Program-made: the position numbers and the translations under genes | Part shown: piece by piece, positions 10,840-21,775 of the stretch | Position numbering within the stretch: the stretch's first letter is position 1 | Layout of the letters: each line of letters opens with the position of its first letter | Notes under the pieces: generated by a model | Databases searched by the model: none | What the model was told of the DNA's origin: nothing | Seen by the model: only the letters and a program-made list of their open reading frames with translations | Assembly: GCA_003550325.1 (NCBI GenBank) | Contig: QKWP01001876.1 | Location: 1-64,000, forward strand | Source: Gigaspora rosea | Lineage: Eukaryota > Glomeromycota > Glomeromycetes > Diversisporales > Gigasporaceae | Reading direction: 5' to 3' | Length of the DNA: 64,000 nucleotides

Positions 10840-12055
10840 TTTTATGTTAAAGACCTTGCTATAGGTGGGAGTCTTTTTATTCAAGTGTGTGAATCTCAAA
10901 AACCTCTACGGGCTTCCAACATTTGTTATATAAATGAGAGTACAACTAGCTACACATACAACTTTTGGTTGTTTAATTTAAGTAGTCTGCCTGAAGGTTC
11001 TATACTAGCTGCCATACTGCCACCAAAATTGATTTTTGAAAAAAGCCTATTTCATCTTTATTAGAGAAATTAAAATTTTTTACAAGGAAAAGCAAATAAA
11101 ATTTATATAGTATGTTCCTTATAATTTTGTCTATTCAAAAAAAGTATTAAATAATTTCATCTTTCAAGTAAAATAGGTCAAAAACAATTTCGTTTTCAAA
11201 TTTTAATTTCGGGTTTTAGAACTCAAAATAATTTTGTCCTCATGTATAACTGCAACCCAACTAGGGAATTGCCTATTTAAACTTTCTGATCTAAGCTTCG
11301 CCTGCCAATCCTAATTGTATTACTAGTACAGCCTTCTGATTCATTAGTCAGTTAAGAACAGGCCTGGATGCCAACTATTCCCCTTATAACTAGTTTATTT
11401 TCGCAAAAAACTTGGTAAAGCAGTTCTTGTTCTACACAGGTATTATCTACACTTCAGTAATTTACGCATTCACTGAGACAAACAACTTGCAGTCAGGGAG
11501 TACCTTCAACTGCTACCATTATCTACTTCTGTCTTTGTAAGGTTCGCTTCAACCCCGGTACTTACCTTCACCATCCTACCAGTCCTTATACTGATATATT
11601 TCAGACTTCCAATTTAGTTGGCTCGAAAGGATTGATTTACTTAGCATTAGGTGCTACTGTAGTTATTTTTTTCTTGGTCCTTACTTCTAAAATGTCAGTT
11701 CTTTTCCTCTAGTGTAATTCTAGCAGCCAAGTTAGTGGACTTTGTTTCTGAGGTCATAGTCATCTGTTCTCTAGTTCTGTTTTTTGAAACTCCAGTTTTA
11801 GTAGCACTATCAAAGATCTTTGCTACCTCCTTACTTATGACTTGCCAAACAGGTTTTTGCTTCTCCAGATTCTTGGGTTTGTCTGTATAATGATACACAA
11901 CTACCAAAAGCCCCTATTCAAGATAGTATACCAAGGCTACAGGTGATATACCAAACTGATCGATAAAAAGTAGTTACCAGAACACAGGTCTATTTCTCCA
12001 AAGCGTTGCTAGTAGGATTTGAACTTTAGACCAGCAGCTTGGGGTGACAACTTAT
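10840..12055 (-). mobile_element. tRNA-derived retroposon, copy 3 (holding a MULE-like MITE)
   Basis: A minus-strand retroposon copy that keeps the B-box region (GATTTGAACTTTAGACC on the plus strand near 12016) but has lost the first 40 or so bases of the head. Flanks TATATAGTATTTT (10827-10839) and TATATAGTGTTTT (12056-12068) match at 12 of 13 positions and fit a target duplication. At 11018-11248 it is interrupted by a copy of the 237 bp MULE-like MITE, which splits GCTGCCATAC from CAACCCAACTA, contiguous in copies 2 and 4. A conserved peptide-like stretch, SKEVAKIF, can be read on the minus strand here and in copy 4. Confidence 0.75.
11018..11248 (+). mobile_element. 237 bp MULE-like MITE, copy 2 (inside retroposon copy 3)
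   Basis: It matches the copy at 6078-6314 from TGCCACCAAAATTGATTTTT to CTCATGTATA, missing a few bases at the left end. It lies inside a retroposon copy whose uninterrupted sequence is seen at 8740 and 18960, so it inserted after the retroposon. No clean target duplication remains. Confidence 0.7.
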
Positions 12056-12352
12056 TATATAGTGTTTTAAAGCTTGCTAGAAGATTTAGTAAGAATGTTT
12101 TATTCTTATTTTTAGAAATCAACAATCCTGCTTTTTTTAATAGTTCATTGAAGAGTTTGCAACAGTTACTAGTAGTTAGGAATGTCTTTATGTCCATGCT
12201 ATAGTAATTATACAAAAAAAGTATCAACAATAATCAATAGATTTTTGTTCTAAATTGTAATTTTGGTATACTAGTTATTTTTTCTAATAAACAGAACACA
12301 AAAATTACTTTTTTTATAAATAATATACACAGAAATGTGTTCATATTATTTC

Positions 12353-12640
12353 GCTAACAATTACTTCACTGACATAATATTTTACTGACAAATACTCACT
12401 GACAAGTTCATTTTATTGATAGCTTGTTTCACCAAAATTCATTTTACTAACAAGTTTTTTCAAAAAGAACCCTAACTTTAGCTCTAATTCTACCTAATTC
12501 TACTCTGACCCTAACCGACAATGACCAGAATTACTTTGTTAGTAAAATGAGCTTCAGTGAAATAAACTGTCTGTAAAATGAACATGTTAGTAAATAATTG
12601 TCAGTGAAATGTTATTTTAGTGAAGTAATTGTCAATTAAT
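12353..12640. mobile_element. Long inverted-repeat element rich in TTACTRAC motifs
   Basis: Arms of about 100 bases at 12356-12456 and 12533-12633 are inverted copies, beginning CAATTACTTCACT and continuing as repeated variants of TTTTACTGACAAG / TTTTACTAACAAG. The short centre contains CCCTAACTTTAGCTC and GACCCTAACCGACA. No ORF. Target duplication unresolved, so superfamily is unknown. Confidence 0.6.
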
Positions 12641-12645
12641 CGATT

Positions 12646-13860
12646 GCCACTCCATAGAAATTTTAACTATTAATATTAATTTATTAATTATAAATATTTG
12701 ATCCAATTTGAAATACAGTAAATAGAGCAGTTTGTAGAAACATGTTATGATTAGATTGTTTGAACTATTATGGCTACATATGTATTATATGATAGTTAGA
12801 GAACTTGCACTCTGATCGACATAAATCTGCATGCTGATTGGTCTTTTATTCTTGATTTGATTGGATAACTCAGAACATATGAATATTATATTATTGCAAA
12901 GTTCACCATTTGAACTTTTTTGATTGGTCATCTTCAGAAATGTGGCCAATGTGTGGGAAATTTTATTTTTACAAATGATTCATTACATCAATGTATTAAT
13001 AATGACAGAATTGAACTTACCAAATTTGGCTACATTTATCAAAACATTATAAAATTACGCTAAAGCATTTAACTAACTCTTTACATAAGTGCATGGCTCA
13101 TGATTTCAAACAGGTTCTGTCCAATTTTGATGTTCACTAGCCTTTTTAGTAATAATTTTTATTTATACCAATTATAGCATGTTTCATATATCGTGCTTAT
13201 GTGAAAATACTATTGCTATAGTGTGAGAAGTTTATTGAAATATATCAAAATATTGAAATATAATAATTACTAGCCATTATGAGTGTGTCCGTTTTGATTA
13301 TTTTGAGATCTATATTCTTAAATTATGTCAAATTACAGTGATAGTATGAACTGTTGCAGATCACATGTCATGGAAATTTACAATATTTTCAGATTTCCAA
13401 AATAAATTAGATTATGAATGCATGTAAATTTACCTGTTTTCCACCCGTTTGCGTGTGATATTGCGATATTCGATCATTTGTATAATTAATGTCATACAAG
13501 TTCGTTATTATCTGTGAATTAATGATCAATAAGTGAAAATTGAAACATGGATACAGCAATGATCAGTTATCTATAATTTTCAAGAATTGACTTTCGTTCA
13601 TTATATGCACTTTGTAAATATTAGATTAACTGAGATATGGATAATGCTAGTAGCATGTATTGGTGAGTAACATACTATGTACCGGCAGAATAGTAAGTTT
13701 TGTAGCAGAATTTTTTAGTTGATAATATCTGCCTACTATGTTTGAATGCTAAAAATTGCACTTGCGTAATTTAGGATATTGTGGATATTGCATACGTAAC
13801 CGCTGTAAATAAATAAAAAAAACAGTAACAGCAAATTGTAATACGTATCATTTTATTATT
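12646..13860. other. Host-like intergenic stretch
   Basis: No repeat element is recognised and base composition is less extreme than to the left. It precedes the Sel1 fragment and may include former upstream exons or promoter of that gene, but I see no domain that proves this. Confidence 0.4.
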
Positions 13861-13865
13861 ATTTA

Positions 13866-14225
13866 ATCAAAGATGTCCAACGAAAATTTGACCATGGTTT
13901 CAACAAACTGAATTTCTCTGATTGTCTTAAATTGGCAGATACGGACGATCCAGATGGTATTTTCTGGCTCAGTTATTATTACAAATATAGAATTGGAGTA
14001 GAAAAGGATAAAAACAAAGTATTCACACATTATCAAAAATCAGCAGACATGAATAATTCTAACAGAATGTATCAAGTTGGTTATTGTTATAATTTAGGAA
14101 TTGATATCGAAATCGATATGTTTACATATTATCTGAAATTTGTTTAGCTGATAATTCTATGGGAATTTGAAAAACTGCTGTTTGTTACCTTTATAGAATT
14201 GGCGTTGAAAGATGAAGATAAAATT
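13866..14225 (+). pseudogene. Sel1-like repeat protein fragment
   Basis: The frame reads KDVQRKFDHGFNKLN then DPDGIFWLSYYYKYRIGVEKD, KNKVFTHYQKSADMNNSN and RMYQVGYCYNLGIDIE. This is the alternating helix pattern of Sel1-like (TPR-related) repeats, with G-x-G-V/I-E-x-D and A-x-x-x-x-x-x-x-x-Y-x-L-G-x-C-Y spacing. The frame closes at 14145; further Sel1-like residues (ELALKDEDKI) appear in another frame downstream, indicating decay. In Rhizophagus such repeats commonly follow a TKL kinase domain, and a kinase fragment lies 1.2 kb downstream in the same orientation. Order (Sel1 before kinase) argues that this is the tail of a different, lost gene. Confidence 0.6.
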
Positions 14226-14284
14226 TGAGAATAGTATAAAAAGTAAGTTGATTTATAATTTTTTTTAATATTTTGTTATTAGGG

Positions 14285-15365
14285 AGTAAGTATAAAGTGC
14301 ACTCATCCATCAATTTAAATCGGTGATTTAAGTTCATAAATATTTATTTATTGTTGGTTATTTTAGCCGTGAGCATAAAGTATTTAATAATTTTTAGAAA
14401 TAACAAAGAAAGAATATAAATAGAATTATTTACTATTATATTTAAATTCATTTCATTTGCATTAATCGCCCACCTTACTCAGCAAATGAGTATAAAGAAC
14501 ATTTGTTTATCAATTGAAATAAAAACAGCAAAACAAGTTCACAGATCAAGATCATAAGTTCTTATTTACCATTATGCTTAAATTTATTTTATTTGCATTA
14601 ATCATTTTATTCAGCTCATGAGTTTAAAGAACATTTGTTTATCAATAGAATTAAAAACAGCAAAACAAGTTCACATAACAAAATCATAAGTATTTATTAA
14701 CCATTACATTTAAATTCATTTCATTCGCATTAATCACCTCATTCAGCATGTGAGTATAAAGAACATTTATTAATTAATGGAATTAAAAACAGCAAAACAA
14801 GTTTACAAAACAAGATCATAAATACTTACTTATTTACCGTTACATTTAAATTCATTTCATTCACATTAATATAGCCTGAGTATAAAGAACATTTATTAAT
14901 CAATGGAATTAAAAACTGCAAAACAAGTTCACAAAACAAGAACATAAATACTACTTATTTACCATTTCGCACAAATCATTTCATTCTCAATAATTTAGTT
15001 AGTGAGTATAAAGAACATTTATTAATCAATGAAATTAAAAATAGCAAAACAAGTTTACAAAACAAGGTTATAAATGCTTACTTATTTACCATTATGTTTA
15101 AATTCATTACATTCGCATTAATTCAGTCTGTAAGTACAAAAAACATTTATTAATCAATGGAAATAAAAACAGCAAAACAAGTTCACAAAATAAGATTATA
15201 AAAACTTATATGCACAAATCATTTCATTCACAATAATTTAGTAAGTATAATTGATCAATGGAATTAAAAACAGCAAAACAAGTTCACAAAACAAGATCAT
15301 AAATACTTATTTACTATTATTATGTTTAATTCGCATTAATTTAGTTGGTAAGTATAAAACTATTT
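14285..15365 (+). repeat. Tandem array, about eight units of 110-131 bp
   Basis: Each unit contains GAGTATAAAGAACATTTATT, then GGAATTAAAAACAGCAAAAC, then AAGTTCACAAAACAAGATC, then CATTTAAATTCATTTCATTC. Unit starts fall near 14285, 14490, 14621, 14752, 14879, 15003, 15132, 15242 and 15345, giving spacings of 110-131 bp after a longer first unit. Units diverge by point changes and small deletions. The array sits exactly between the Sel1 and kinase remnants. It has no coding potential. Confidence 0.75.
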
Positions 15366-15419
15366 ATTTACATTCGATATAAAATTTAAATAGCAGATGC
15401 AAAATAAAATATATATTAT

Positions 15420-16560
15420 CTAGACAAGTCAAATAAAGAAAATGTGCACATTGTAATGATGATAACACTTCTAAAGCATGGTATCTATTATGCGACCCTG
15501 AAATAACAACACGGTGGAAAATTGGAAATAAAGATATTGATGATTGCATGAAAGAATTCCAACTTAGAGCCTAGAGTCATGAAAACGCAATTGAATAGAT
15601 TCCATTTGATAAATTATCTGATATTAAAGAAATTGGTAAAGGTGGATTTGGTTCTGTATATTCAACAACATGGTTGGATGGCATATGAAAAGTTGATGAT
15701 GAAAACTACATTTACAAAAGAGCACGTGAACCATTCAGTATCATTGCACTCAAGACATTGACCAGTATGAAGGAAAACAATTGTGATTTTTTTAAAAGAA
15801 GTTAATTTATTGCTTTGATAATTCATTAATTTTATTAATAGTAGTTTACTGAACTAATTCATTGTTTAAACCTTAAGTTTAAAAGTCTTAAGAAATATAC
15901 ATTAAATTATACAATGCTCGCAATATATAGAATAACTCAGAACACAAAAATAAATGAATATTTGATAGTATTTCAGTATGCTAATGATAGGAGTCCCATA
16001 AATATTTAAGAAAAAATTTTTATACACTTACATGGCAGACCAAATTGCAGATACTTAGAAATATTTCAGATAAGCTAGATAACATTCACAAATATGCATA
16101 CATTCATGCTGATTTTCATAGTGGTAAGATTTTGCAAGACCAACAATCTTATATCACAGATTTAGGATTGTCTAAAAAGAAAAAAGATAACACTTCAGAA
16201 AGCGAAACTTATAGTGTAATGCCCTATGTTCCTCCTGAAGTCTTAACAGAAAAATAGCAGTTTACACAAGCAACAGATATTTATGGTTTGGTATTATTAT
16301 GGCAGAAATATTAAATGGACAAGGACCTTTTAATGGTTATAAATTTGACCTAAAATTTGCAGTCAAAATTTTCAAAAAATTGCGACCAGAAATTGCACCT
16401 GGAACTCCTAAATGCTATATTGAATTGCCTAAGAAATGCATATATTCTGATCATAAGACATCCTGATGCTTGGGATGTTCATAAAACAATAAATAATTGG
16501 TTTAATAAGATAACTAGATTAATTAAAACAATCCTCAAAAATTTTACTGAAAAATCATAA
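15420..16560 (+). pseudogene. TKL-type protein kinase pseudogene
   Basis: Recognisable in order: a Cys pair CAHCNDDNTSKAW, the linker CDPEITTRWKIGNKDIDDC, the glycine loop IGKGGFGSVY (about 15633-15662), the lysine strand IIALKTL (about 15738), then after an intron-like gap FQYANDR, the catalytic loop YIHADFHSGKIL (about 16095-16130), the DFG-equivalent ITDLGLSKK, and the activation-segment end YVPPEVL. This is the architecture of the greatly expanded Rhizophagus tyrosine-kinase-like family. In-frame stops near 15571, 15597 and 15686, a stop after EVLTEK at 16255 and frame changes near 16300 and 16360 show it is broken. The domain end (CLRNAY-like) is degraded. Loss is not new, but most motifs survive. 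Confidence 0.75.
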
Positions 16561-17250
16561 CACAAATACGAATAATTAACTTTAGCAATCAAAGCTTTAA
16601 GATTACAACAAACTAGCTAAACAATTTTCCGCCAATTAAAAATTTATATTTTACGTATATACATACATATATATTTTAATATACTCTTAAATATAAAATC
16701 CTAAAAGACTCAAACGCAATTAGTAAAATACGTACAAATCAACTTGATAATCCCAAATAACTACTAACATTCAAGCTACTTATACCTAACAGCTAATTAA
16801 TTAATCATATAAATAAACAAAAAAAACAACAAATTTTCTTTAAACAAAACATGGTTTAATTATATATACATAGATTATACAAATGACAAAACTTAGTCAG
16901 TCAGATTTTTTTTCCTTTTTTTTTTTACTACAAATTAATAGAATTATGTTCATATCTTAGATTAGACCACGCAAAGTTTCAAAGTTTAGTTTTTGTTTTG
17001 CAATACATCAGAATCTGAAGACTTTGATAGGTCAGTTAGATTTTCTTTTTTTTGCTTTAATTTAATAGAAAAATACTAAGACTAGACTATACGAAGTTGA
17101 TTTTTGTTTTGCATTACATAGAATCTAAAAACTTTAATCAGTCAGATTTCAATTTTTTTTAATTTAAATTGAACAATCGTATAAGTAATATATTTATATT
17201 AATATGCTGCATCAGCTTCTTTTTAGTTTTGACTTGTAACTCTATAGCAT
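16561..17250. repeat. Intergenic stretch with three tandem units (16887-17165)
   Basis: Three imperfect units of about 130 bp each contain GTCAGTCAGATTTT followed by a T-run, then TAGACCACGCAAAG or TAGACTATACGAAG, then TTTTTGTTTTGCATTACAT. The remainder is AT-rich with no gene. It lies just downstream of the kinase remnant. Confidence 0.5.
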
Positions 17251-17260
17251 GTCATATATA

Positions 17261-17814
17261 GTAATACCACCAAAATTGATTTTTGAAAAAACCTATTTTG
17301 GTTATCAAAGCAAATTAAAATTTTTTTAAAAAAGAGCAAATAAAATTTATATATTTATTCTTTTTATAATTTTGTCTATTCAAAAAAAGTGTCAAAAAAT
17401 TTTAGATTTTAAGTAAAATAGATCAAAAACAATTTTAGGATCAAATTTCAAATCCAACCCAATTTTGTTTTCATATATGGGGTGTTAATATTAAAACAGC
17501 CCTTTTTTACATATATTTTATTTTGAGATAATTGAGTTTAATCATTGTTTTGATTTTCAGACTAATTAATTAATTTTCACGATCTTGATTAGTTAAATGT
17601 AACAGGTGACTATCAGGTAATCTTGTGATGTATTGGCCTTACGAGGCCTCGTGTAATTTTTCTTTTACAATTATCTTGATTTTTTATTATGCAAATCGAC
17701 TTTTATTTATAATTGAAAAATATCAATTATGTCAAAATTTATATAAATCTAATAAAAACTCATTTTTCAAAAAATTGCAAAAAAGGGCTGTTTTAATATG
17801 TAACACCCCATATA
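17261..17814 (+). mobile_element. 237 bp MULE-like MITE, copy 3 (interrupted by a TA-MITE)
   Basis: Diverged copy of the 6078-6314 family, starting GTAATACCACCAAAATTGA. Near its right end it is interrupted by a Tc1/mariner-type MITE at 17478-17810. When the inner element is set aside, the host flanks are GTCATATATA (17251-17260) and GTCATATACA (17815-17824), a 10 bp target duplication with one mismatch. That recovers both the true right end and the insertion order. Confidence 0.7.
17478..17810. mobile_element. Tc1/mariner-type MITE, GGGGTGTTA family, copy 1
   Basis: 333 bp; terminal inverted repeats TGGGGTGTTAATATTAAAAC and TGGGGTGTTACATATTAAAAC-like, followed on both sides by AGCCC. Flanked by TA (17476-17477, 17811-17812). 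The interior contains GTAACAGGTGACTATCAGGT and TTATGCAAATCGAC, shared with the copy at 23772-24111. No transposase. The small reading frame inside is a by-product. Confidence 0.75.
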
Positions 17815-17824
17815 GTCATATACA

Positions 17825-18756
17825 ATAGAATAGTTTTGTTAAAAAAAGGCATTGGCATTATTAATTTTAAAAGTTGTGTGCTTAAAAAATTTTGTAACTT
17901 ATATTTTCTAAAATTTTATCAGTTTTGATTGAAATTGTAAACTCAATTACAAATATCATATATATATATAATTTATATATTAATTATACAAACAATGCTA
18001 ATATTATATAGTTATATATTGACTGTGTGAACAATGCTCATAGTTAATAAGAATTAATATAATATAACACAAGCAGAAAACATTAAACAAATGTTTATTT
18101 CAAATAAATTGCTTACTTTTTAAAATTTAATATAAGAGGCACTTTTCAGTTTTGACAAAAAAAATATTCTTCATACAAATTTATTAATATGTATTAGTTA
18201 TAAGTATTTTTAATTTAATAAACCTGTACTATCTTACCAATCTTAAAGATAATACAAATTATAATATGTAGTATTATTTGCAAGGTTTCTATTATATTAA
18301 TTATGAAAACTTTTACTATTAAGTAAATTTAGTTTTTGTAATAGCAAAATAAAAAATTCTAACTTATGATTTTTTTAAACTTAAATAATAGGACAGCATA
18401 TGCAGAACCCATGATTTAGATCAACTGATGATCCTGATTACAGTACCCAAATTTGACCAATAAAGATTGCTTTAAGCAGAAAAACACTTTAGCAGTTAGG
18501 GAATATATTCTACTAAATGATAAATAATAATACAGTGAGGGACATATTATTGTGGACACTTTTTAAAAATTTGTAAAAGTTAAATATACAAGATATAAAG
18601 CTAAAAATTAAAATATAAATTCTTTATCTATATCTTTAAAATAAAAAAAAGATCATAAATTCTATGTAGTACTTTTTAAGATAATTAAACTATAAAATAT
18701 TGTGCAATGTTATATATGTATAAAAATAGTAATTGTTTAAAACTTAGTAATCATAA
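17825..18756. other. Gene-free stretch with a Tc1/mariner terminal relic at 18530-18700
   Basis: No gene. TACAGTGAGGGACA at 18530 followed by TATTGTGGACACTTTTTAAA looks like a Tc1/mariner terminal repeat. About 150 bases from here match, on the opposite strand, 24838-24985. No matching opposite end is seen nearby, so this is a solo or truncated end. Confidence 0.5.
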
Positions 18757-19311
18757 TTGCTATATATATATATATATTTTTTTTGTGTCAAAGTGACCCG
18801 CTCTGGGTAAGAGTTTATTTAATCAAGGCTGTGGATCAAGTGTGCCTCTTTGGGTGCCCACAATTGAGTTACATTGAATGAGAGTACAACTAGCCACACG
18901 TACAACTTTTGGTTGTCTAATTGAAGTAGTCCGCCCAAAGGTTCTATACTAGTTGCCATATCTACAACCCAACTAGGGAATTGCCTATTTAAACTCTCTG
19001 GTCCAAGCTTTGTATGACAATCCTACTTGTATTACTGGCATAACCCTCCGATACATTAGTCAGTTGAAAACAGTTCCGGATGCTAACTATATTCCCTTAG
19101 GACTAATTTATTCTCGCGGTATACTTGGTAGAGCAGCCCCTGTCTCACATAGGTATTACCTACATTTTGGTAACTTACGCACTCACTGAGGCAAGCAAAT
19201 TGCAGTCAGGGGATACTTAACCACTACTATTACCTACTTCTGCTCTTGTAAGGTTCGCCCCAACCCCAGTACCGACACAGGTCAAAAACCAATATATCGG
19301 GTACCTATCAG

Positions 19312-19563
19312 CAGTGTTGTCACTTAGATGCGTCCATACTATGTTTTTTGTTCAATGTCCAAGATTGTCCAAAATCGTCCAAGCCTATGTCCCATGTTTA
19401 ACTAATCAATAAAGTAATTTAAAAAAATATATAATTATATATTTTTTTAGGTGCTGGACTTATTGGTAAAAAAATTAAAATAGATTATCTTAATAAAATT
19501 TTAAGTAATTTTAATTTGAAAAAATGTCCAAAATGTCCAAAAAGTGTCCAAGTGACAACACTG
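19312..19563. mobile_element. hAT-type MITE (8 bp target duplication)
   Basis: 252 bp with perfect 14 bp terminal inverted repeats CAGTGTTGTCACTT. It is flanked by CCTATCAG (19304-19311) and CCTATCGG (19564-19571), an 8 bp duplication with one mismatch. Subterminal repeats of TTGTCC / AATGTCCAA occur at both ends. Non-autonomous. It sits inside the 2.5 kb element, which sits inside the retroposon, giving three insertion levels. Confidence 0.8.
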
Positions 19564-19979
19564 CCTATCGGATACCATATTACTATAATTGAAAATACTA
19601 CATATCGGTGACCTATCATACATATATCATATAGTTTGAATATATTGAGTACCTGATATATATATGTAATAAAAATAATTTTTAAATCTACATATATTAT
19701 AATTCTAAATCATTGTTTACAATGCATATATTCTATATATTCAAAAAAATTTATCCTTTACGATATAAAAAAATAATTTTTACTAATTAAATTTTTTTTA
19801 ATTTGAAATATATCGAATACCTGATAAATACAGTATTAACTAGCGATAGATAACGGATTGCATCTATAGCACATAAAAGTAAATTTCCAGTTATTCTCAT
19901 AGTAAGGCCAGAATTTTTATTCCCACCATATTGCATATATGCGCAGGAAACATAAATAAATAAATAAAGCAAACACGGT

Positions 19980-20620
19980 TTTTTTTATTCACTTTTTAAA
20001 TTTCTATTTATTTTTATTTTACATGTATTAGCGTGACTTTAATCGATTAATTTTTTATTTTAATTGTTTTTTAATTTTTTTTTAATTTTTAAATTTTTAT
20101 ATAGCGTTACATTTGTTTTTTTATATTATTTTCTTTTTTTTTTAATTTTTTTTTTTTAATCTTTTTTTTTTATTTTCGGTTTTATTTTTTTTTATTTTTT
20201 ATTTTTTTTATTTCGATTTTATTTTTTTTATTTTTTTTTACTTTCGTTTTTATTTTATTTTATTTTTTTATTTTCGTTTTATTTTTTTTATTTTTTTTTT
20301 CGATTTTATTTTTTTATTTTTTTTATTTTTTTTATTTTTATTTTTTTTTATTTTCGATTTTATTTTATTTTTTTTATTTTTATTTTTTTATTTTTTTTTA
20401 TTTATTTTTGATTTTATTTTATTTTTGATTTTATTTTATTTTTTTTATTTTATTCTTTTTTTATTTATTTTCGATTTTTTTTTTAATTTATTTTCGTTTT
20501 ATTATGTTGTTTTTTTTTAAAAAAAACGGGGTTTTTTAATTAATTTTTATTTTTATTTTTTTTTCTTTTTTTATTTATTTATTTATTTAATTTTTTTATT
20601 AAATATTTTTTTATTCGTTT
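19980..20620. repeat. T-rich low-complexity block
   Basis: About 640 bases that are almost entirely T with A, broken by recurring TTTTCGATTTTATTTT and TTATTTTCGTTTTA. On the other strand this is A-rich. The regular CGATTTTATT spacing suggests amplification of a short unit. No gene. Confidence 0.7.
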
Positions 20621-21459
20621 CATCCATTCGGTGCATTGCTTTTTTAGTTGTTGGTTTCTTTATCGCTTTTTAGTTCGAATACTAACTTTTACTTCTTTTG
20701 TTGTTGTTGCAGTGTTTTTTCGTTATTGTTGTGGTGCTGTTCTTGCTGATGCGAAGTTTCTCTTGTCATTGGTGTGTTGCTTCTCTTACCTTTGGAGTCC
20801 ATTTCATTTTGAGTTGTTGCTTTCGGTGATTCGAACTAACTTATCTTTGTCGTTTGTTTTTTTGGCGTTGGGACTTTTTCTTTGTCGCGAAACTATACTA
20901 TTGATAAGTCTCAGTTTCTTTTTTCTCATTTTTGTTGTTTTCAACATCGGCTACGTGTTATTAATGCATTTGTCTTGTAGGTGCTTTTAGATGCGTTTTT
21001 GGGCTTTTTTTGGATATTGCTTTCGACGTTGGTATCGCTTTTCATCGATTCGTTACTTCCAATATCGTCATCGTTATTGTTTCATTATGGGTGCACCATA
21101 CGTACATCATTGGAGTGAATTCGCTGTTATAGCTTCGTAGGTGGGTAGTTAATAGTGGATTTTGTGAATTCATTGGTCAATGGTTAGTTAGGGTTAGATT
21201 CAGGTATAATATTTTGTTAGAGGAGTTTTTTAGTATAAATTATGTGTTTATGTTATTCCGTTAGGTTGGAGTAGGTTGTGCATTAATTGAATTGCTTAAA
21301 ATGTTCGTTTTATACGATATCTGTATAAATAAAAAATTTTTCAATGACTACATTTGTACGTATATATTTTTAATAAATTAAAAAAAATAAATTAATTAAA
21401 ATTGTAATGATAATACATACTACCGGACAAGGGACCATTTTTTAAAACCTAGTAATATT

Positions 21460-21775
21460 ATATATGCAATATATACCTGATATATATACGGCATATATAC
21501 TATATGTGTCCGATATCCTACATGACTCTATACATATCGGGTACCCTATAATATATATCGGGTACATGATGCATTACAGAATTTATATATGCGATATATA
21601 TACGGCATGTGTATGGCATGTGTACTATATGTGTACTATATGTGTCTGATATGTGTCCGATATGCGACATTAGTCGGGTACATATTGGGTATGTGTATAA
21701 ATATATCTTACACATATCAGTGACATATCGTCTACATATACTATACATATTGGGTACCCGATATTATACCGATGT
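21460..21775. repeat. GATATGTGTC / ATCGGGTAC repeat block
   Basis: Short degenerate repeats of TATATGTGTCCGATAT and ATATCGGGTACC in both orientations, also present at 19290-19310 and 19570-19660. They form subterminal repeats of the 2.5 kb element. Several overlapping short frames here (rich in Y, I and C) are repeat by-products. Confidence 0.6.
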
